Shown: one piece after another, positions 51,274 through 60,005 of the stretch
Position numbering within the stretch: the stretch's first letter is position 1
Layout: every line of letters begins with the position of its first letter
DNA from: Chitinophaga silvatica
Lineage (GTDB): Bacteria; Bacteroidota; Bacteroidia; Chitinophagales; Chitinophagaceae
Reading direction: 5' to 3'
Assembly: GCF_003419895.1 (NCBI RefSeq)
Contig: NZ_QPMM01000011.1
Location: 124,001 to 188,000 of the forward strand
DNA: 64,000 nt
The notes under the pieces: model-generated
Seen by the model: only the letters and a program-made list of their open reading frames with translations
What the model was told of the DNA's origin: nothing
The model's database searches: none
Position numbers and translations under genes: made by a program

Positions 51274-52790
51274 GAAAAGGAATTATAGGATTAAGTTCAT
51301 TAGCGTTGGTTGCAACAGTGGGATGTGAATCAAAACATGCTGCTGATCAATTCCGGCAACCAATAGAAGCCGTGCTGGAATTGGATTCTACCAAGGTGGG
51401 GATTTCTACCATCATTTCTGATCTTAATGTGCCCTGGGAAATTACATGGGGGCCCGATAATCAGATCTGGTTTACAGAACAAAGTGGTACCATTAGTAAA
51501 GTAGATCCGGTAACAGGCGTAAAGAAACAATTAGTAAATATTCCAGAGGTATACAGACAACGTACTTTAGGATTATTGGGAATGGCTGTATCTGCCGATC
51601 CTAAACAGCCCTATGTATTTGTTGATTATACGCACATGAAGGAAGATTCTTCCATTGTATCCAGACTAGTAAGGTATACCTATACAGCCGATACATTGAA
51701 AGACCCGCTAACCTTGCTTGAATTACCAGGTAACACTGGTCATAATGGCTCAAGAGTCGCTATTTCTCCGGATGGTAAGGTATTTCTCTCAACTGGTGAT
51801 GCGGCGAATGGATTAAATGCTCCTGATACGACTTCTATCAATGGTAAAACATTAAGACTAAACTTTGATGGTTCCATTCCTGCAGATAATCCTTATGCCA
51901 ATAGTCCTGTATGGTCTTCAGGCCATAGAAACATCCAGGGGATGGTATTTACAGATAAGGGTCACTTATTTGCCAGCGAACATGGTGATGCAATTGAAGA
52001 TGAGGTAAACTATATCCAGCGTAAACATTATTATGGATGGCCGTTTATAGAAGGCCCAGCAGATTTGCCTGCCGAAAAAGCACATGCAGATTCCTTTGCT
52101 TTTACTGCACCACTCCGCAGCTGGACGCCAACCATTGCTCCTGCGGGCGTAGATTATTATGGAAGCAATCAAATTCCTGAATGGCAGAACAGTATCCTGT
52201 TAGGAACTTTAAAAGCTGCCAGTTTAAGGGTGCTTTCATTGAATAAAGCCCAGGATAGTATTTTAAAAGAGAATATTTATTTCGCCGGAAAATTCGGCCG
52301 GTTGCGCGATATATGCGTGGCTCCGAACGGCGACATTTATATAGCTACAAGTAACCGCGATTGGAACCCCGGTAAGGGGTTCCCTTTACAACACGACGAC
52401 AGAATTCTCAGATTAGCAGCGATTCATCCAGGTACTAATATTCCTGCTACCGCTGAAGTGTTGAAAGAAACTCTAGCTGTTGCAACAACCGTAAATAAAG
52501 GCCAGTCAACCTATAAAAGCTATTGCGAAGCATGCCACAAGCCAGATGGAAAAGGTGTGAAAGGCTCTTTCCCTTCTTTGGATCAAAGCAAATTAGTAAA
52601 CGGGAAGCCCGATGCTCTTATTCAAACTGTGTTGAATGGTCGCTCAGGTTCCAATATTGGTGAGCAAATGCCGGCTTTTGCATTTTTAGCGGATGATGAG
52701 GTAGCCGAACTATTAACGTATATACGTAATAGTTGGAGCAACCATGCAGATAGTATATCGCCAGCCATGGTTAAAGCAAATAGAAAGTAA
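51270..52790 (+). CDS. PQQ-dependent sugar dehydrogenase fused to cytochrome c
   Basis: 506-aa lipoprotein (lipobox Ala-Thr-Val-Gly-Cys near 19). A soluble glucose-dehydrogenase-type beta-propeller covers about 40-400: Asn-Val-Pro-Trp-Glu-Ile-Thr-Trp near 52, Gly-His-Asn-Gly-Ser-Arg near 156, and Ser-Glu-His-Gly-Asp near 233. A C-terminal class I cytochrome c follows (Cys-Glu-Ala-Cys-His near 420, axial Met in Glu-Gln-Met-Pro-Ala near 468). It oxidises a sugar or polyol in the periplasm and passes electrons to its own haem. It belongs to the operon (four-base overlap with the Nramp-fold gene). Confidence 0.88.
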   Translation: MRKGIIGLSSLALVATVGCESKHAADQFRQPIEAVLELDSTKVGISTIISDLNVPWEITWGPDNQIWFTEQSGTISKVDPVTGVKKQLVNIPEVYRQRTLGLLGMAVSADPKQPYVFVDYTHMKEDSSIVSRLVRYTYTADTLKDPLTLLELPGNTGHNGSRVAISPDGKVFLSTGDAANGLNAPDTTSINGKTLRLNFDGSIPADNPYANSPVWSSGHRNIQGMVFTDKGHLFASEHGDAIEDEVNYIQRKHYYGWPFIEGPADLPAEKAHADSFAFTAPLRSWTPTIAPAGVDYYGSNQIPEWQNSILLGTLKAASLRVLSLNKAQDSILKENIYFAGKFGRLRDICVAPNGDIYIATSNRDWNPGKGFPLQHDDRILRLAAIHPGTNIPATAEVLKETLAVATTVNKGQSTYKSYCEACHKPDGKGVKGSFPSLDQSKLVNGKPDALIQTVLNGRSGSNIGEQMPAFAFLADDEVAELLTYIRNSWSNHADSISPAMVKANRK

Positions 52791-52848
52791 AAATCACTGA
52801 TGAAGTAAAAGAATTCCTATCTTATTGCCATACAACTAAAAATAGAAT

Positions 52849-54141
52849 ATGCAGTTGATAGCTTTAGATCCCGGACATTTCCACGCTTCATTAGTACATC
52901 GGGAACAATACCCGGGTATTGATACTACTATACAAGTATTGGCGCCAGAAGGAAAAGAAGTAGCACAATATCTTCAGGAAATTGCCAACCATAATAGCCG
53001 GGCCTCTTTTAAAGAAAATTGGACAACAGAGATTTTCAGAGGCCCGGGATATTTAGAGCAATTGAAAGCATGCAGGCCCGCAAGTATAGTGATTCTTGCA
53101 GGGAATAACCGGCTTAAACCTGGGTATATTTCTGCTGCTGTCAACGCTAATATGCATGTACTGGCAGATAAGCCAATGGCTATAGATGCCGGTGGTTTTA
53201 ATATGCTTAAAACATCTTTCGAAACTGCTGCTAATAATAATACTTTGCTTTTTGATGTAATGACAGAACGTTATGAAACCCGTAACGTTTTACAGAAAGC
53301 AATATCACAGTTACCGGAGTTATTTGGAGAACTGCTGACAGGTACTAAAGATGATCCGGCAGTTATTAAGAAAAGTGTACATCATTTTAAGAAAACAGTG
53401 GCTGGTAAACCACTTATCAGACCAGTTTGGTATATGGATACCAGAGAACAGGGAGAGGGAATTGTAGATGTAACCACACATTTGGTTGATCTGGTGCAAT
53501 GGACTTGTTTTCCTAACCAGATCCTGAATTATAATGAAGAAATAGAAATAGATAATGCGGTTTCCTGGCCCACAACATTGAACCTGCAACAGTTTAATGC
53601 AGTAACAGGAGCAGAAAGTTTTCCTGCAGGGTTAGAGAAAATGATTGACGAAAATGGGTTGCTGAATGTTTATGCAAATGGAGCTTTTGATTATACAATC
53701 AGAAATATTCACGCTCATATTGCAGTTCAATGGAATTATGAGGCTCCGGCTGGCACCGGAGATACACATTATTCACTGCTAAAAGGAAGTAAAGCATGGT
53801 TGTATGTGCTGCAGGATAAAGAGCAACATTATCAACCTACCTTATATATACAACCAGTAAGTAACGACAAGAAATATATTAACACCTTACATAAGCAATT
53901 TGGCTTATTGCAAACAGCGTATCCAGGAATTGAACTGAAACAGGTTAAGGAACGTTGGGAAGTAATAATCCCGGACTCATTAATCAGAAAGCACGAATTA
54001 CTGTTTGGAGCTGTAATGAAGCAATTCCTAAAATACATTAAAGAAGGAAGAATGCCTGAATGGGAAATATCAGCAATGTTGTCTAAATATTATACCACTA
54101 CACAGGCATTGTTAAAAGCTAAAAGACTGACTGGGGATTAA
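52849..54141 (+). CDS. Gfo/Idh/MocA-type putative oxidoreductase
   Basis: 430-aa protein with an atypical Rossmann start (Leu-Asp-Pro-Gly-His-Phe-His-Ala near 5) in place of GxGxxG, which is usual in the putative-oxidoreductase C-terminal family. Leu-Ala-Asp-Lys-Pro-Met is near 105, the Gfo/Idh Lys-Pro motif. The C-terminal part (about 150-430) is beta-rich with Asp-Val-Thr-Thr-His-Leu-Val-Asp near 206. No signal peptide is seen. It lies in the operon before a second, Tat-exported Gfo/Idh protein, a pairing common in sugar-modifying loci. Confidence 0.78.
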   Translation: MQLIALDPGHFHASLVHREQYPGIDTTIQVLAPEGKEVAQYLQEIANHNSRASFKENWTTEIFRGPGYLEQLKACRPASIVILAGNNRLKPGYISAAVNANMHVLADKPMAIDAGGFNMLKTSFETAANNNTLLFDVMTERYETRNVLQKAISQLPELFGELLTGTKDDPAVIKKSVHHFKKTVAGKPLIRPVWYMDTREQGEGIVDVTTHLVDLVQWTCFPNQILNYNEEIEIDNAVSWPTTLNLQQFNAVTGAESFPAGLEKMIDENGLLNVYANGAFDYTIRNIHAHIAVQWNYEAPAGTGDTHYSLLKGSKAWLYVLQDKEQHYQPTLYIQPVSNDKKYINTLHKQFGLLQTAYPGIELKQVKERWEVIIPDSLIRKHELLFGAVMKQFLKYIKEGRMPEWEISAMLSKYYTTTQALLKAKRLTGD

Positions 54142-54156
54142 TAAAATATCCGAGCT

Positions 54157-55194
54157 ATGACAGATTTCAACCGACGCAGATTCATACGTAATTCAACCCT
54201 TACAGGATTAGGGTTAGGTATACTTTCAGGACTTCGTCCGCTTATGGCAGTTGGCAAACCAGCTACTGATACTGTTATAAGAATTGGGATAATTGGATTG
54301 GATACAACCCATGCTATTGCGTTTACCAAAGCATTTAACAATGCTACTCCGGTAGCCGGATTGGAAGGAATGAGAGTGGTAGCAGCCTTTCCTCAGGCTA
54401 GTCTTGATATTGCGCTGAATCAGCAACGGCTCCCGAACTTTACTGAACAGGTGAAGAATATGGGAGTAGAAATAGTAGATAGTATAGATAGCTTATTATC
54501 GAAGGTGGATGTAGTGTTGCTCGAATCCAATGATGGCAGACCACATCTGAATCAGGCATTGCCGGTATTGAAAGCCGGAAAGAAGATTTTTATTGATAAA
54601 CCTTTGGCTGCTTCACTGGTAGATGGTATGCGAATATTTGAGGCAGCTCAGAAATATAATGCTCCTGTATTTTCGGCCTCCTCACTAAGGTTTATGGAAA
54701 GCGCTCAGCAGGCAGGTGTACAGCAGGTTTTAGGTAAAGTGCTGGGTGCCGATACTTATAGTCCGGCGGCTTTAGAGAAAACACATCCCGATTTGTTCTG
54801 GTATGGGATACATGGAGTAGAAACACTATATACGGTTATGGGTACGGGTTGTGAATCAGTTACCCGCTTTAATACACCTGATATGGATGTTGTGGTGGGT
54901 AAGTGGAAAGATGAGCGGATTGGAACATTCAGAGGTACACGTAAAGGCCCTGACGATTTTGGAGGAAGGGTTTTTGGAGAGAAAGGCAATATGCCATTAG
55001 GTCCATTCAAGGGGTATGAGCCACTATTACAACAGATTGCCATCTTCTTCAGAACTGGTGTGGCGCCTGTACAACCAGCAGAAACATTGGAGATATTGGC
55101 ATTTATGGAAGCGGCAGAAGAAAGCAAACGTAAGAAAGGAGCTCCTGTTTTATTAGCAGATATCTATAAAAAAGCCTATAAAAAATTGAAGTAG
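54157..55194 (+). CDS. Gfo/Idh/MocA oxidoreductase with Tat signal
   Basis: 345-aa protein. The N-terminus Asn-Arg-Arg-Arg-Phe-Ile-Arg-Asn-Ser followed by a hydrophobic stretch is a twin-arginine signal, so the folded enzyme with bound NAD(H) would be exported. The nucleotide-binding strand is Gly-Ile-Ile-Gly-Leu-Asp near 46, and Ile-Asp-Lys-Pro-Leu-Ala-Ala-Ser near 147 is the conserved Lys-Pro motif. Periplasmic members of the family can work with tightly bound NAD on sugars. It is in the operon between the other Gfo/Idh gene and the epimerase-like gene. Confidence 0.88.
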   Translation: MTDFNRRRFIRNSTLTGLGLGILSGLRPLMAVGKPATDTVIRIGIIGLDTTHAIAFTKAFNNATPVAGLEGMRVVAAFPQASLDIALNQQRLPNFTEQVKNMGVEIVDSIDSLLSKVDVVLLESNDGRPHLNQALPVLKAGKKIFIDKPLAASLVDGMRIFEAAQKYNAPVFSASSLRFMESAQQAGVQQVLGKVLGADTYSPAALEKTHPDLFWYGIHGVETLYTVMGTGCESVTRFNTPDMDVVVGKWKDERIGTFRGTRKGPDDFGGRVFGEKGNMPLGPFKGYEPLLQQIAIFFRTGVAPVQPAETLEILAFMEAAEESKRKKGAPVLLADIYKKAYKKLK

Positions 55195-55230
55195 CGCTTT
55201 TATTCATCTTCGAAAAAAAATATATTCAAT

Positions 55231-56247
55231 ATGACGCAACTGGAACAATTGGTTGACAGCCTTCTGCAACCTTCTGAGGCATTGATAGCTGATATAGCTA
55301 AACTGGATGGCGATATCATTATTCTGGGTGTTGGGGGAAAAATTGGCCCCAGCCTTGCAAAATTGTTAAGACAAGCCATTGACCGCGCTGGCGTTCAAAA
55401 ACGTGTAATTGGTGTTTCCAGGCTTACTGAACCAGGTCTGAAAGAAGAATTGGAAAGCTATGGCGTAGAAGCCATTGCGGCCGATTTATTGAACGATGCT
55501 GAATTACAAGCTTTACCAGACGTAAAGAATGTACTGTATCTGGCAGGTACCAAATTCGGAACTACCGGTAAAGAAGCTTTTACCTGGGCAATGAATACCT
55601 ATTTGCCAGGCAGAGTTGCAGAAAAATATAAGAACTCCCGCATAGTAGTTTATTCTACCGGTAACGTATATCCATTAACCCCGGTATTTGCCGGTGGTGC
55701 TGATGAAAATGTAACACCTTCCCCTGTTGGTGAATATGGTCAGTCTTGCCTCGGTCGCGAGCGCATGTTCCAACATTTTTCAAATAAATACGGAACACCT
55801 ATTCTCGTTTACAGATTGAATTATGCAAATGATCTGCATTACGGTGTATTGCTGGAAATTGCGAAAACAGTAAGGGAAGAGAGAGAACTGGACGTGCGCA
55901 TGGGCCATGTAAACGTAATCTGGCAAGGAGATGCCAATGAAATGGCAATCCGCAGCTTATTACAAACCAGTGCTCCTGCTAAATTATTGAATATTACAGG
56001 TCCTGAAACCGCTCCGGTTAGATGGATTGCAAATGAATTCGGAAAAATATTCAATAAAAAACCAATTCTCGTTGGGGAAGAACAATCAACCGCTTTGTTG
56101 AGCAACGCTTCTGAAAGCTTCCGCCTGTTTGGTTATCCGAAAGTTACTTTGCTGCAAATGATCCAACTCACAGCAGCATGGTTAGATGCTGGTGGTAAGA
56201 TGAACAATAAAGACACTCACTTCCAGGAAAGAGAAGGTAAGTTTTAA
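55231..56247 (+). CDS. NAD-dependent epimerase/dehydratase-like protein with Cys in place of the catalytic Lys
   Basis: 338-aa extended SDR. The Rossmann motif reads Leu-Gly-Val-Gly-Gly-Lys-Ile-Gly near 32, and a Tyr-Ser-Thr-Gly-Asn-Val-Tyr near 139 gives the Ser/Thr position. The expected Tyr-x3-Lys is Tyr-Gly-Gln-Ser-Cys near 170, so the catalytic Lys is a Cys. The protein is otherwise well kept in length and order. It lies between the Tat Gfo/Idh gene and the DapA-like gene. Either it has an altered mechanism or it does not act as a dehydrogenase. Confidence 0.8.
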   Translation: MTQLEQLVDSLLQPSEALIADIAKLDGDIIILGVGGKIGPSLAKLLRQAIDRAGVQKRVIGVSRLTEPGLKEELESYGVEAIAADLLNDAELQALPDVKNVLYLAGTKFGTTGKEAFTWAMNTYLPGRVAEKYKNSRIVVYSTGNVYPLTPVFAGGADENVTPSPVGEYGQSCLGRERMFQHFSNKYGTPILVYRLNYANDLHYGVLLEIAKTVREERELDVRMGHVNVIWQGDANEMAIRSLLQTSAPAKLLNITGPETAPVRWIANEFGKIFNKKPILVGEEQSTALLSNASESFRLFGYPKVTLLQMIQLTAAWLDAGGKMNNKDTHFQEREGKF

Positions 56248-56268
56248 TTAATTACTAAAGAAGGAACA

Positions 56269-57342
56269 ATGGACGCTGCTATTGAACAGTTATTATATAA
56301 AGGAACAATTATTCCTGCACACCCGTTGGCAATTGATGAACAGCGGAAATTAAATGAAAACAGACAACGACTGCTTACCCGCTATTATATAGCAAGTGGA
56401 GTTGGTGGTGTAGCTGTAGGGGTGCATACCACTCAATTTGCTATCAGAAATCCGGAAATTAATTTACTGGAAACTGTTTTACGTTTAGCCGCTGAAGAAA
56501 TTGAAGCTGCACAACTCGACCGCCCATTTATTAAAGTAGCCGGAGTTTGCGGACCAACAGAACAGGCTTTGTCTGAAGCCCGCCTGGCGCTGAAGTATGG
56601 TTACCATTTTGGTTTGGTAAGTCTAGGTGGATTGAAAGATTATTCTGAAGCCCAATTACTCGATCATGTCCGCAAAGTAGCAGAAGTAATCCCTGTATTC
56701 GGATTTTATCTGCAACCTTCAGTAGGTGGTCGTATCTTTAGCTATGAGTTCTGGGAGCAGTTCGTGGAAATCAAAGGAGTTAAAGCTATAAAAACTGCAC
56801 CTTTCAATCGTTACCAGACATTGGATGTTGTTAGAGCAGTAGCTTGTTCTTCACGGAAAGACGAAATTGCGCTTTATACCGGAAACGACGATAATATTGT
56901 GGCAGATCTGCTGACCACATACCGATTCAATGTAAACGGCCGTATTGTAGAAAAACAGTATGCTGGTGGATTGTTGGGTCATTGGTCTGTATGGACTCAA
57001 AAAGTGGCAGGTCTGTTTGCCAGAGTAAAAAATTGTATACTTGAGGATTATAAGGGGGCCGGAGAATTGCTGACTGAAGGGATAGCTGTTACAGATATGA
57101 ATGCCGCTATCTTTGATCCGTCACATGCTTTTCAGGGGTCTATTGCCGGTATACATGAAGTATTGCGCAGGCAGGGATTACTGGAAGGGATCTGGTGTCT
57201 GGAAGATCACGAAGTTTTATCACCGGGGCAGGCAGAGGAAATTACCCGTGTAAGTGCCGCATACCCGCATCTGGTAGATGATGACTTTGTGAAGGAATTC
57301 CTGGCCCTGGAACGCAATCAAAAATTATTGCAAAATGCTTAA
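56269..57342 (+). CDS. DapA/NanA-type aldolase-lyase (DHDPS family)
   Basis: 357-aa TIM-barrel Schiff-base lyase. It has Gly-Val-Gly-Gly-Val-Ala-Val-Gly-Val-His-Thr-Thr near 45, the Tyr in Val-Phe-Gly-Phe-Tyr-Leu-Gln near 149, and the Schiff-base Lys in Gly-Val-Lys-Ala-Ile-Lys-Thr-Ala near 178 (second Lys most likely). Family members split 2-keto-3-deoxy acids or make or dehydrate related acids. With the acid-sugar dehydratase of the same operon this fits a dehydrate-then-split route to pyruvate and an aldehyde. It overlaps the M20 gene by eight bases. Confidence 0.85.
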   Translation: MDAAIEQLLYKGTIIPAHPLAIDEQRKLNENRQRLLTRYYIASGVGGVAVGVHTTQFAIRNPEINLLETVLRLAAEEIEAAQLDRPFIKVAGVCGPTEQALSEARLALKYGYHFGLVSLGGLKDYSEAQLLDHVRKVAEVIPVFGFYLQPSVGGRIFSYEFWEQFVEIKGVKAIKTAPFNRYQTLDVVRAVACSSRKDEIALYTGNDDNIVADLLTTYRFNVNGRIVEKQYAGGLLGHWSVWTQKVAGLFARVKNCILEDYKGAGELLTEGIAVTDMNAAIFDPSHAFQGSIAGIHEVLRRQGLLEGIWCLEDHEVLSPGQAEEITRVSAAYPHLVDDDFVKEFLALERNQKLLQNA

Positions 57343-58522
57343 AGAAAGGGTCCGGCAATTGGCCAAAACCGTTCAGGAAACGGCAATAAACAATCGCCGT
57401 CATTTACATATGAATCCTGAACTTTCTTATCAGGAATACCAGACAGCAGTATTTATCGAGGATAAATTGAAAGCATTGGGTATTCCGTTCGAAAGAATGG
57501 CCAATACAGGAGTAGTAGCTTTATTACAAGGTACTAAAGCACCTTCAGACCAGGTAGTGGCCTTACGGGCCGATATTGATGCTTTGCCAATTACAGAGCT
57601 GAATGCGGTTTCGTATCGTTCCACCAATGATGGAGTTATGCATGCCTGTGGGCATGATGTACATACTGCATCCTTACTTGGAGTAGCTGAAATACTTACC
57701 CAAATGAAAGCTGAATTTGCAGGAACTGTAAAATTCGTTTTTCAACCAGCAGAAGAAGTGATTCCAGGTGGCGCCAGTCTGATGATTGCAGCCGGAGTAT
57801 TGGAGAATCCAAGACCACAACATATGATAGGCCAGCATGTGATGCCTGAACTGGCAGCTGGTAAAGTCGGATTCAGAGCCGGCAGATATATGGCCAGCAA
57901 TGATGAAATCAACATCACTGTAAAAGGCAAAGGCGGACATGGAGCTATGCCTCATCTGGGGGTAGATCCGCTGCTAATTGCTTCTCATATTGTAGTAGCC
58001 TTACAACAGATCGTTAGTCGCCGTGCCAACCCTTCATTGCCTTCGGTTTTATCATTCGGTAAAATGATTGCCAACGGAGCCAGAAATGTGATTCCTGATG
58101 AAGTGAAACTGGAAGGTACTTTCAGGTCAATGGATGAAACCTGGCGGAATGCTGCACATGAAAAAATCAAGAAATTAGCTATATCCCTTGCAGAAAGCAT
58201 GGACGGAAGCTGCGAAATAGAGATTCAAAGAGGTTATCCTGTTCTCATCAATGAAGAGGTACTTACTGCCAACACCCGGGCGCATGCTGTAGAATATCTG
58301 GGTGAAGAGCAGGTAGTAGATCTCGACATCTGGATGGCTGCAGAAGATTTCGCTTCATATTCTCAGGTCGCAGATGCTTGTTTTTACCGGTTAGGAGTAG
58401 CAAATGAAGAACGTGGTATCACGTCTGGTTTGCACACCGCTACTTTTGATGCGGATGAAACAGCTCTGGAGGTAGGTCCTGGCCTTATGGCTTACGTGGC
58501 TCTGAAAACTTTAGGTAACTGA
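57335..58522 (+). CDS. M20-family amidohydrolase (N-acyl amino acid deacylase-like)
   Basis: 395-aa zinc metallopeptidase-like hydrolase. It has Asn-Asn-Arg-Arg-His-Leu-His-Met-Asn-Pro-Glu-Leu-Ser near 19 and Ala-Leu-Arg-Ala-Asp-Ile-Asp-Ala-Leu-Pro near 72. His-Ala-Cys-Gly-His-Asp-Val-His near 104, the Pro-Ala-Glu-Glu motif near 140 and a Gly-Gly-His-Gly-Ala-Met-Pro dimer-domain motif near 200 also match. It removes acyl groups from amides such as N-acyl amino acids. Last gene of the operon, followed by a terminator. It supports an acylated amine in the substrate. Confidence 0.9.
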   Translation: MLKERVRQLAKTVQETAINNRRHLHMNPELSYQEYQTAVFIEDKLKALGIPFERMANTGVVALLQGTKAPSDQVVALRADIDALPITELNAVSYRSTNDGVMHACGHDVHTASLLGVAEILTQMKAEFAGTVKFVFQPAEEVIPGGASLMIAAGVLENPRPQHMIGQHVMPELAAGKVGFRAGRYMASNDEINITVKGKGGHGAMPHLGVDPLLIASHIVVALQQIVSRRANPSLPSVLSFGKMIANGARNVIPDEVKLEGTFRSMDETWRNAAHEKIKKLAISLAESMDGSCEIEIQRGYPVLINEEVLTANTRAHAVEYLGEEQVVDLDIWMAAEDFASYSQVADACFYRLGVANEERGITSGLHTATFDADETALEVGPGLMAYVALKTLGN

Positions 58523-58682
58523 TAAAGGTTTCCCATACACTTTATTTGTTAACAGGAGGTTAACAGCACGTTTTTCATAACATTCACGGACAATAATAAT
58601 GCTTTCACAAAATAAGTATTGCAACTAACGTGAATGAATATACCTTTGGTTCAGGTTTTTCATAGGATATGGTTAAAATATT

Positions 58683-58714
58683 AAAAGGGAGGTATTCTTG
58701 CCACCCTTTTTTTT
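58683..58714 (+). terminator. Terminator of the catabolic operon
   Basis: AAAAGGGAGG and CCACCCTTTT form a hairpin with one mismatch, followed by eight T (58705-58714 region). It lies about 160 bases after the M20 stop and 84 bases before the end of the convergent isomerase-like gene. Confidence 0.65.
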
Positions 58715-58797
58715 ATTTAATACACCGCCCTAAGATAAGTTGACACTACATCAACAGATTTCAGGACGGTCGGTCAACAGATCAACTGCACCAAAGA

Positions 58798-59706
58798 TTA
58801 TAATCCGTTAAAATATTTGAGGGATTGTATAACATCCGCCAAATTATTCTCCATATTATGTTCGCATTCAACATATATCATTCCTGTATAGTTCTGATCT
58901 CTAAGTTCACGTACTACTGCCGGAAAATTAATCACCCCAGTGCCTACTGTTACATCTGCTGCATTTATATTGTTTAATGAATCAATGTCTTTGAGATGGA
59001 TGCCCAGGATATGACCCTTTAATTTTTTCAGACACTCAACAGGATCAAGGCCGCTTCTTGCCCAATGGCCCAAATCGGCACAGGCACTAAAATTAGGATG
59101 GCCTTTCATTGCCGCCAATACAGAATCGGGGTGCCAGTAAGCACTATGCCCACGTCCGTGTTCGTGAATGGCAACAGGAATACCATAAACCCCTGCCAGG
59201 CTATCGGCGATATCCCATTGGTTTCTGGCAGGTTCGCTGGTCAGAAATTTTGCACCCACCGCCTTAGCTATCTCAAAGTACCTTTTCCATTCTTCTACAT
59301 TTCCACCTTCTGCATATAAAGATTCCATGGAAATGCCTTTATCCTTCATTATTTGCTGCATCCTGGCAATACCGGTTGGTGACAGGGAACCCAGCGTAGA
59401 GTCGGCAAACTCTTTTCCCAACATATAAAAGGAAAATCCTTCAACATATTTGATACCAGCACTATCCACCTTATCTAGTGCAGCAGTAAAAGAGTGGCGA
59501 TTGAATGAGTACAATGCTATCCCCATCTTCCATTTCGCCGGAGTAGCAGTGGAATCAGCATTAGACCCCGTACCTGAAGAGCCATTACATCCAATTTGAG
59601 CCAGGAAGCCACATAGCAGGATTAGCAGGGCTGTTAATTTACCACCCAGCTTTAAAAAAATTGATTTAGGAGCAAATGTCATTTGTCTTTTATTTATGTT
59701 ATTCAA
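58798..59706 (-). CDS. Sugar phosphate isomerase/epimerase-like TIM-barrel lipoprotein
   Basis: 302-aa protein with an AP-endonuclease-2-type TIM barrel. A lipoprotein signal ends Gln-Ile-Gly-Cys near 40. Barrel motifs include Gly-Ile-Ala-Leu-Tyr-Ser-Phe-Asn near 62 and Val-Ala-Ile-His-Glu-His-Gly near 178 (metal His/Glu). Asp-Leu-Gly-His near 212, Gly-Ile-His-Leu-Lys-Asp-Ile near 236 and Val-Glu-Cys-Glu-His-Asn near 277 also match. The metal ligands are kept. Periplasmic members in this phylum are linked with 3-keto-sugar handling in some pathways. It faces the operon across a terminator and is divergent from the AraC gene. Confidence 0.85.
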   Translation of the reverse strand: MNNINKRQMTFAPKSIFLKLGGKLTALLILLCGFLAQIGCNGSSGTGSNADSTATPAKWKMGIALYSFNRHSFTAALDKVDSAGIKYVEGFSFYMLGKEFADSTLGSLSPTGIARMQQIMKDKGISMESLYAEGGNVEEWKRYFEIAKAVGAKFLTSEPARNQWDIADSLAGVYGIPVAIHEHGRGHSAYWHPDSVLAAMKGHPNFSACADLGHWARSGLDPVECLKKLKGHILGIHLKDIDSLNNINAADVTVGTGVINFPAVVRELRDQNYTGMIYVECEHNMENNLADVIQSLKYFNGL

Positions 59707-60005
59707 ATTGTTTTTTATATTGATAACCAGGCAATAAATGCCTCAACACATTCATAGTTTCCCAATAATTAAATTCATAACGATGGCAGAAGTTTTCCTG
59801 TGCTCCACCAGATTTTCCTAAAAATAATAAGCCATGCCATAGGAAAATATAATGAACTTACCCTTTTTCTTCATAGAATTACCCTCTGTGGGGCTTAACG
59901 GCCATGGATAAATATTTTGAGCTTTAATACTAACTGAATTTCCTTAAAACCATTATTTTAGCTGTTTCCCCGGGCCAATTTTTCATACAATCACCACGTA
60001 AAAAA
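59707..60005. other. Divergent intergenic region before the AraC gene
   Basis: About 299 AT-rich bases with promoters expected for both the isomerase-like gene (-) and the AraC gene (+). I see no clear operator, RNA or reading frame. Confidence 0.3.
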
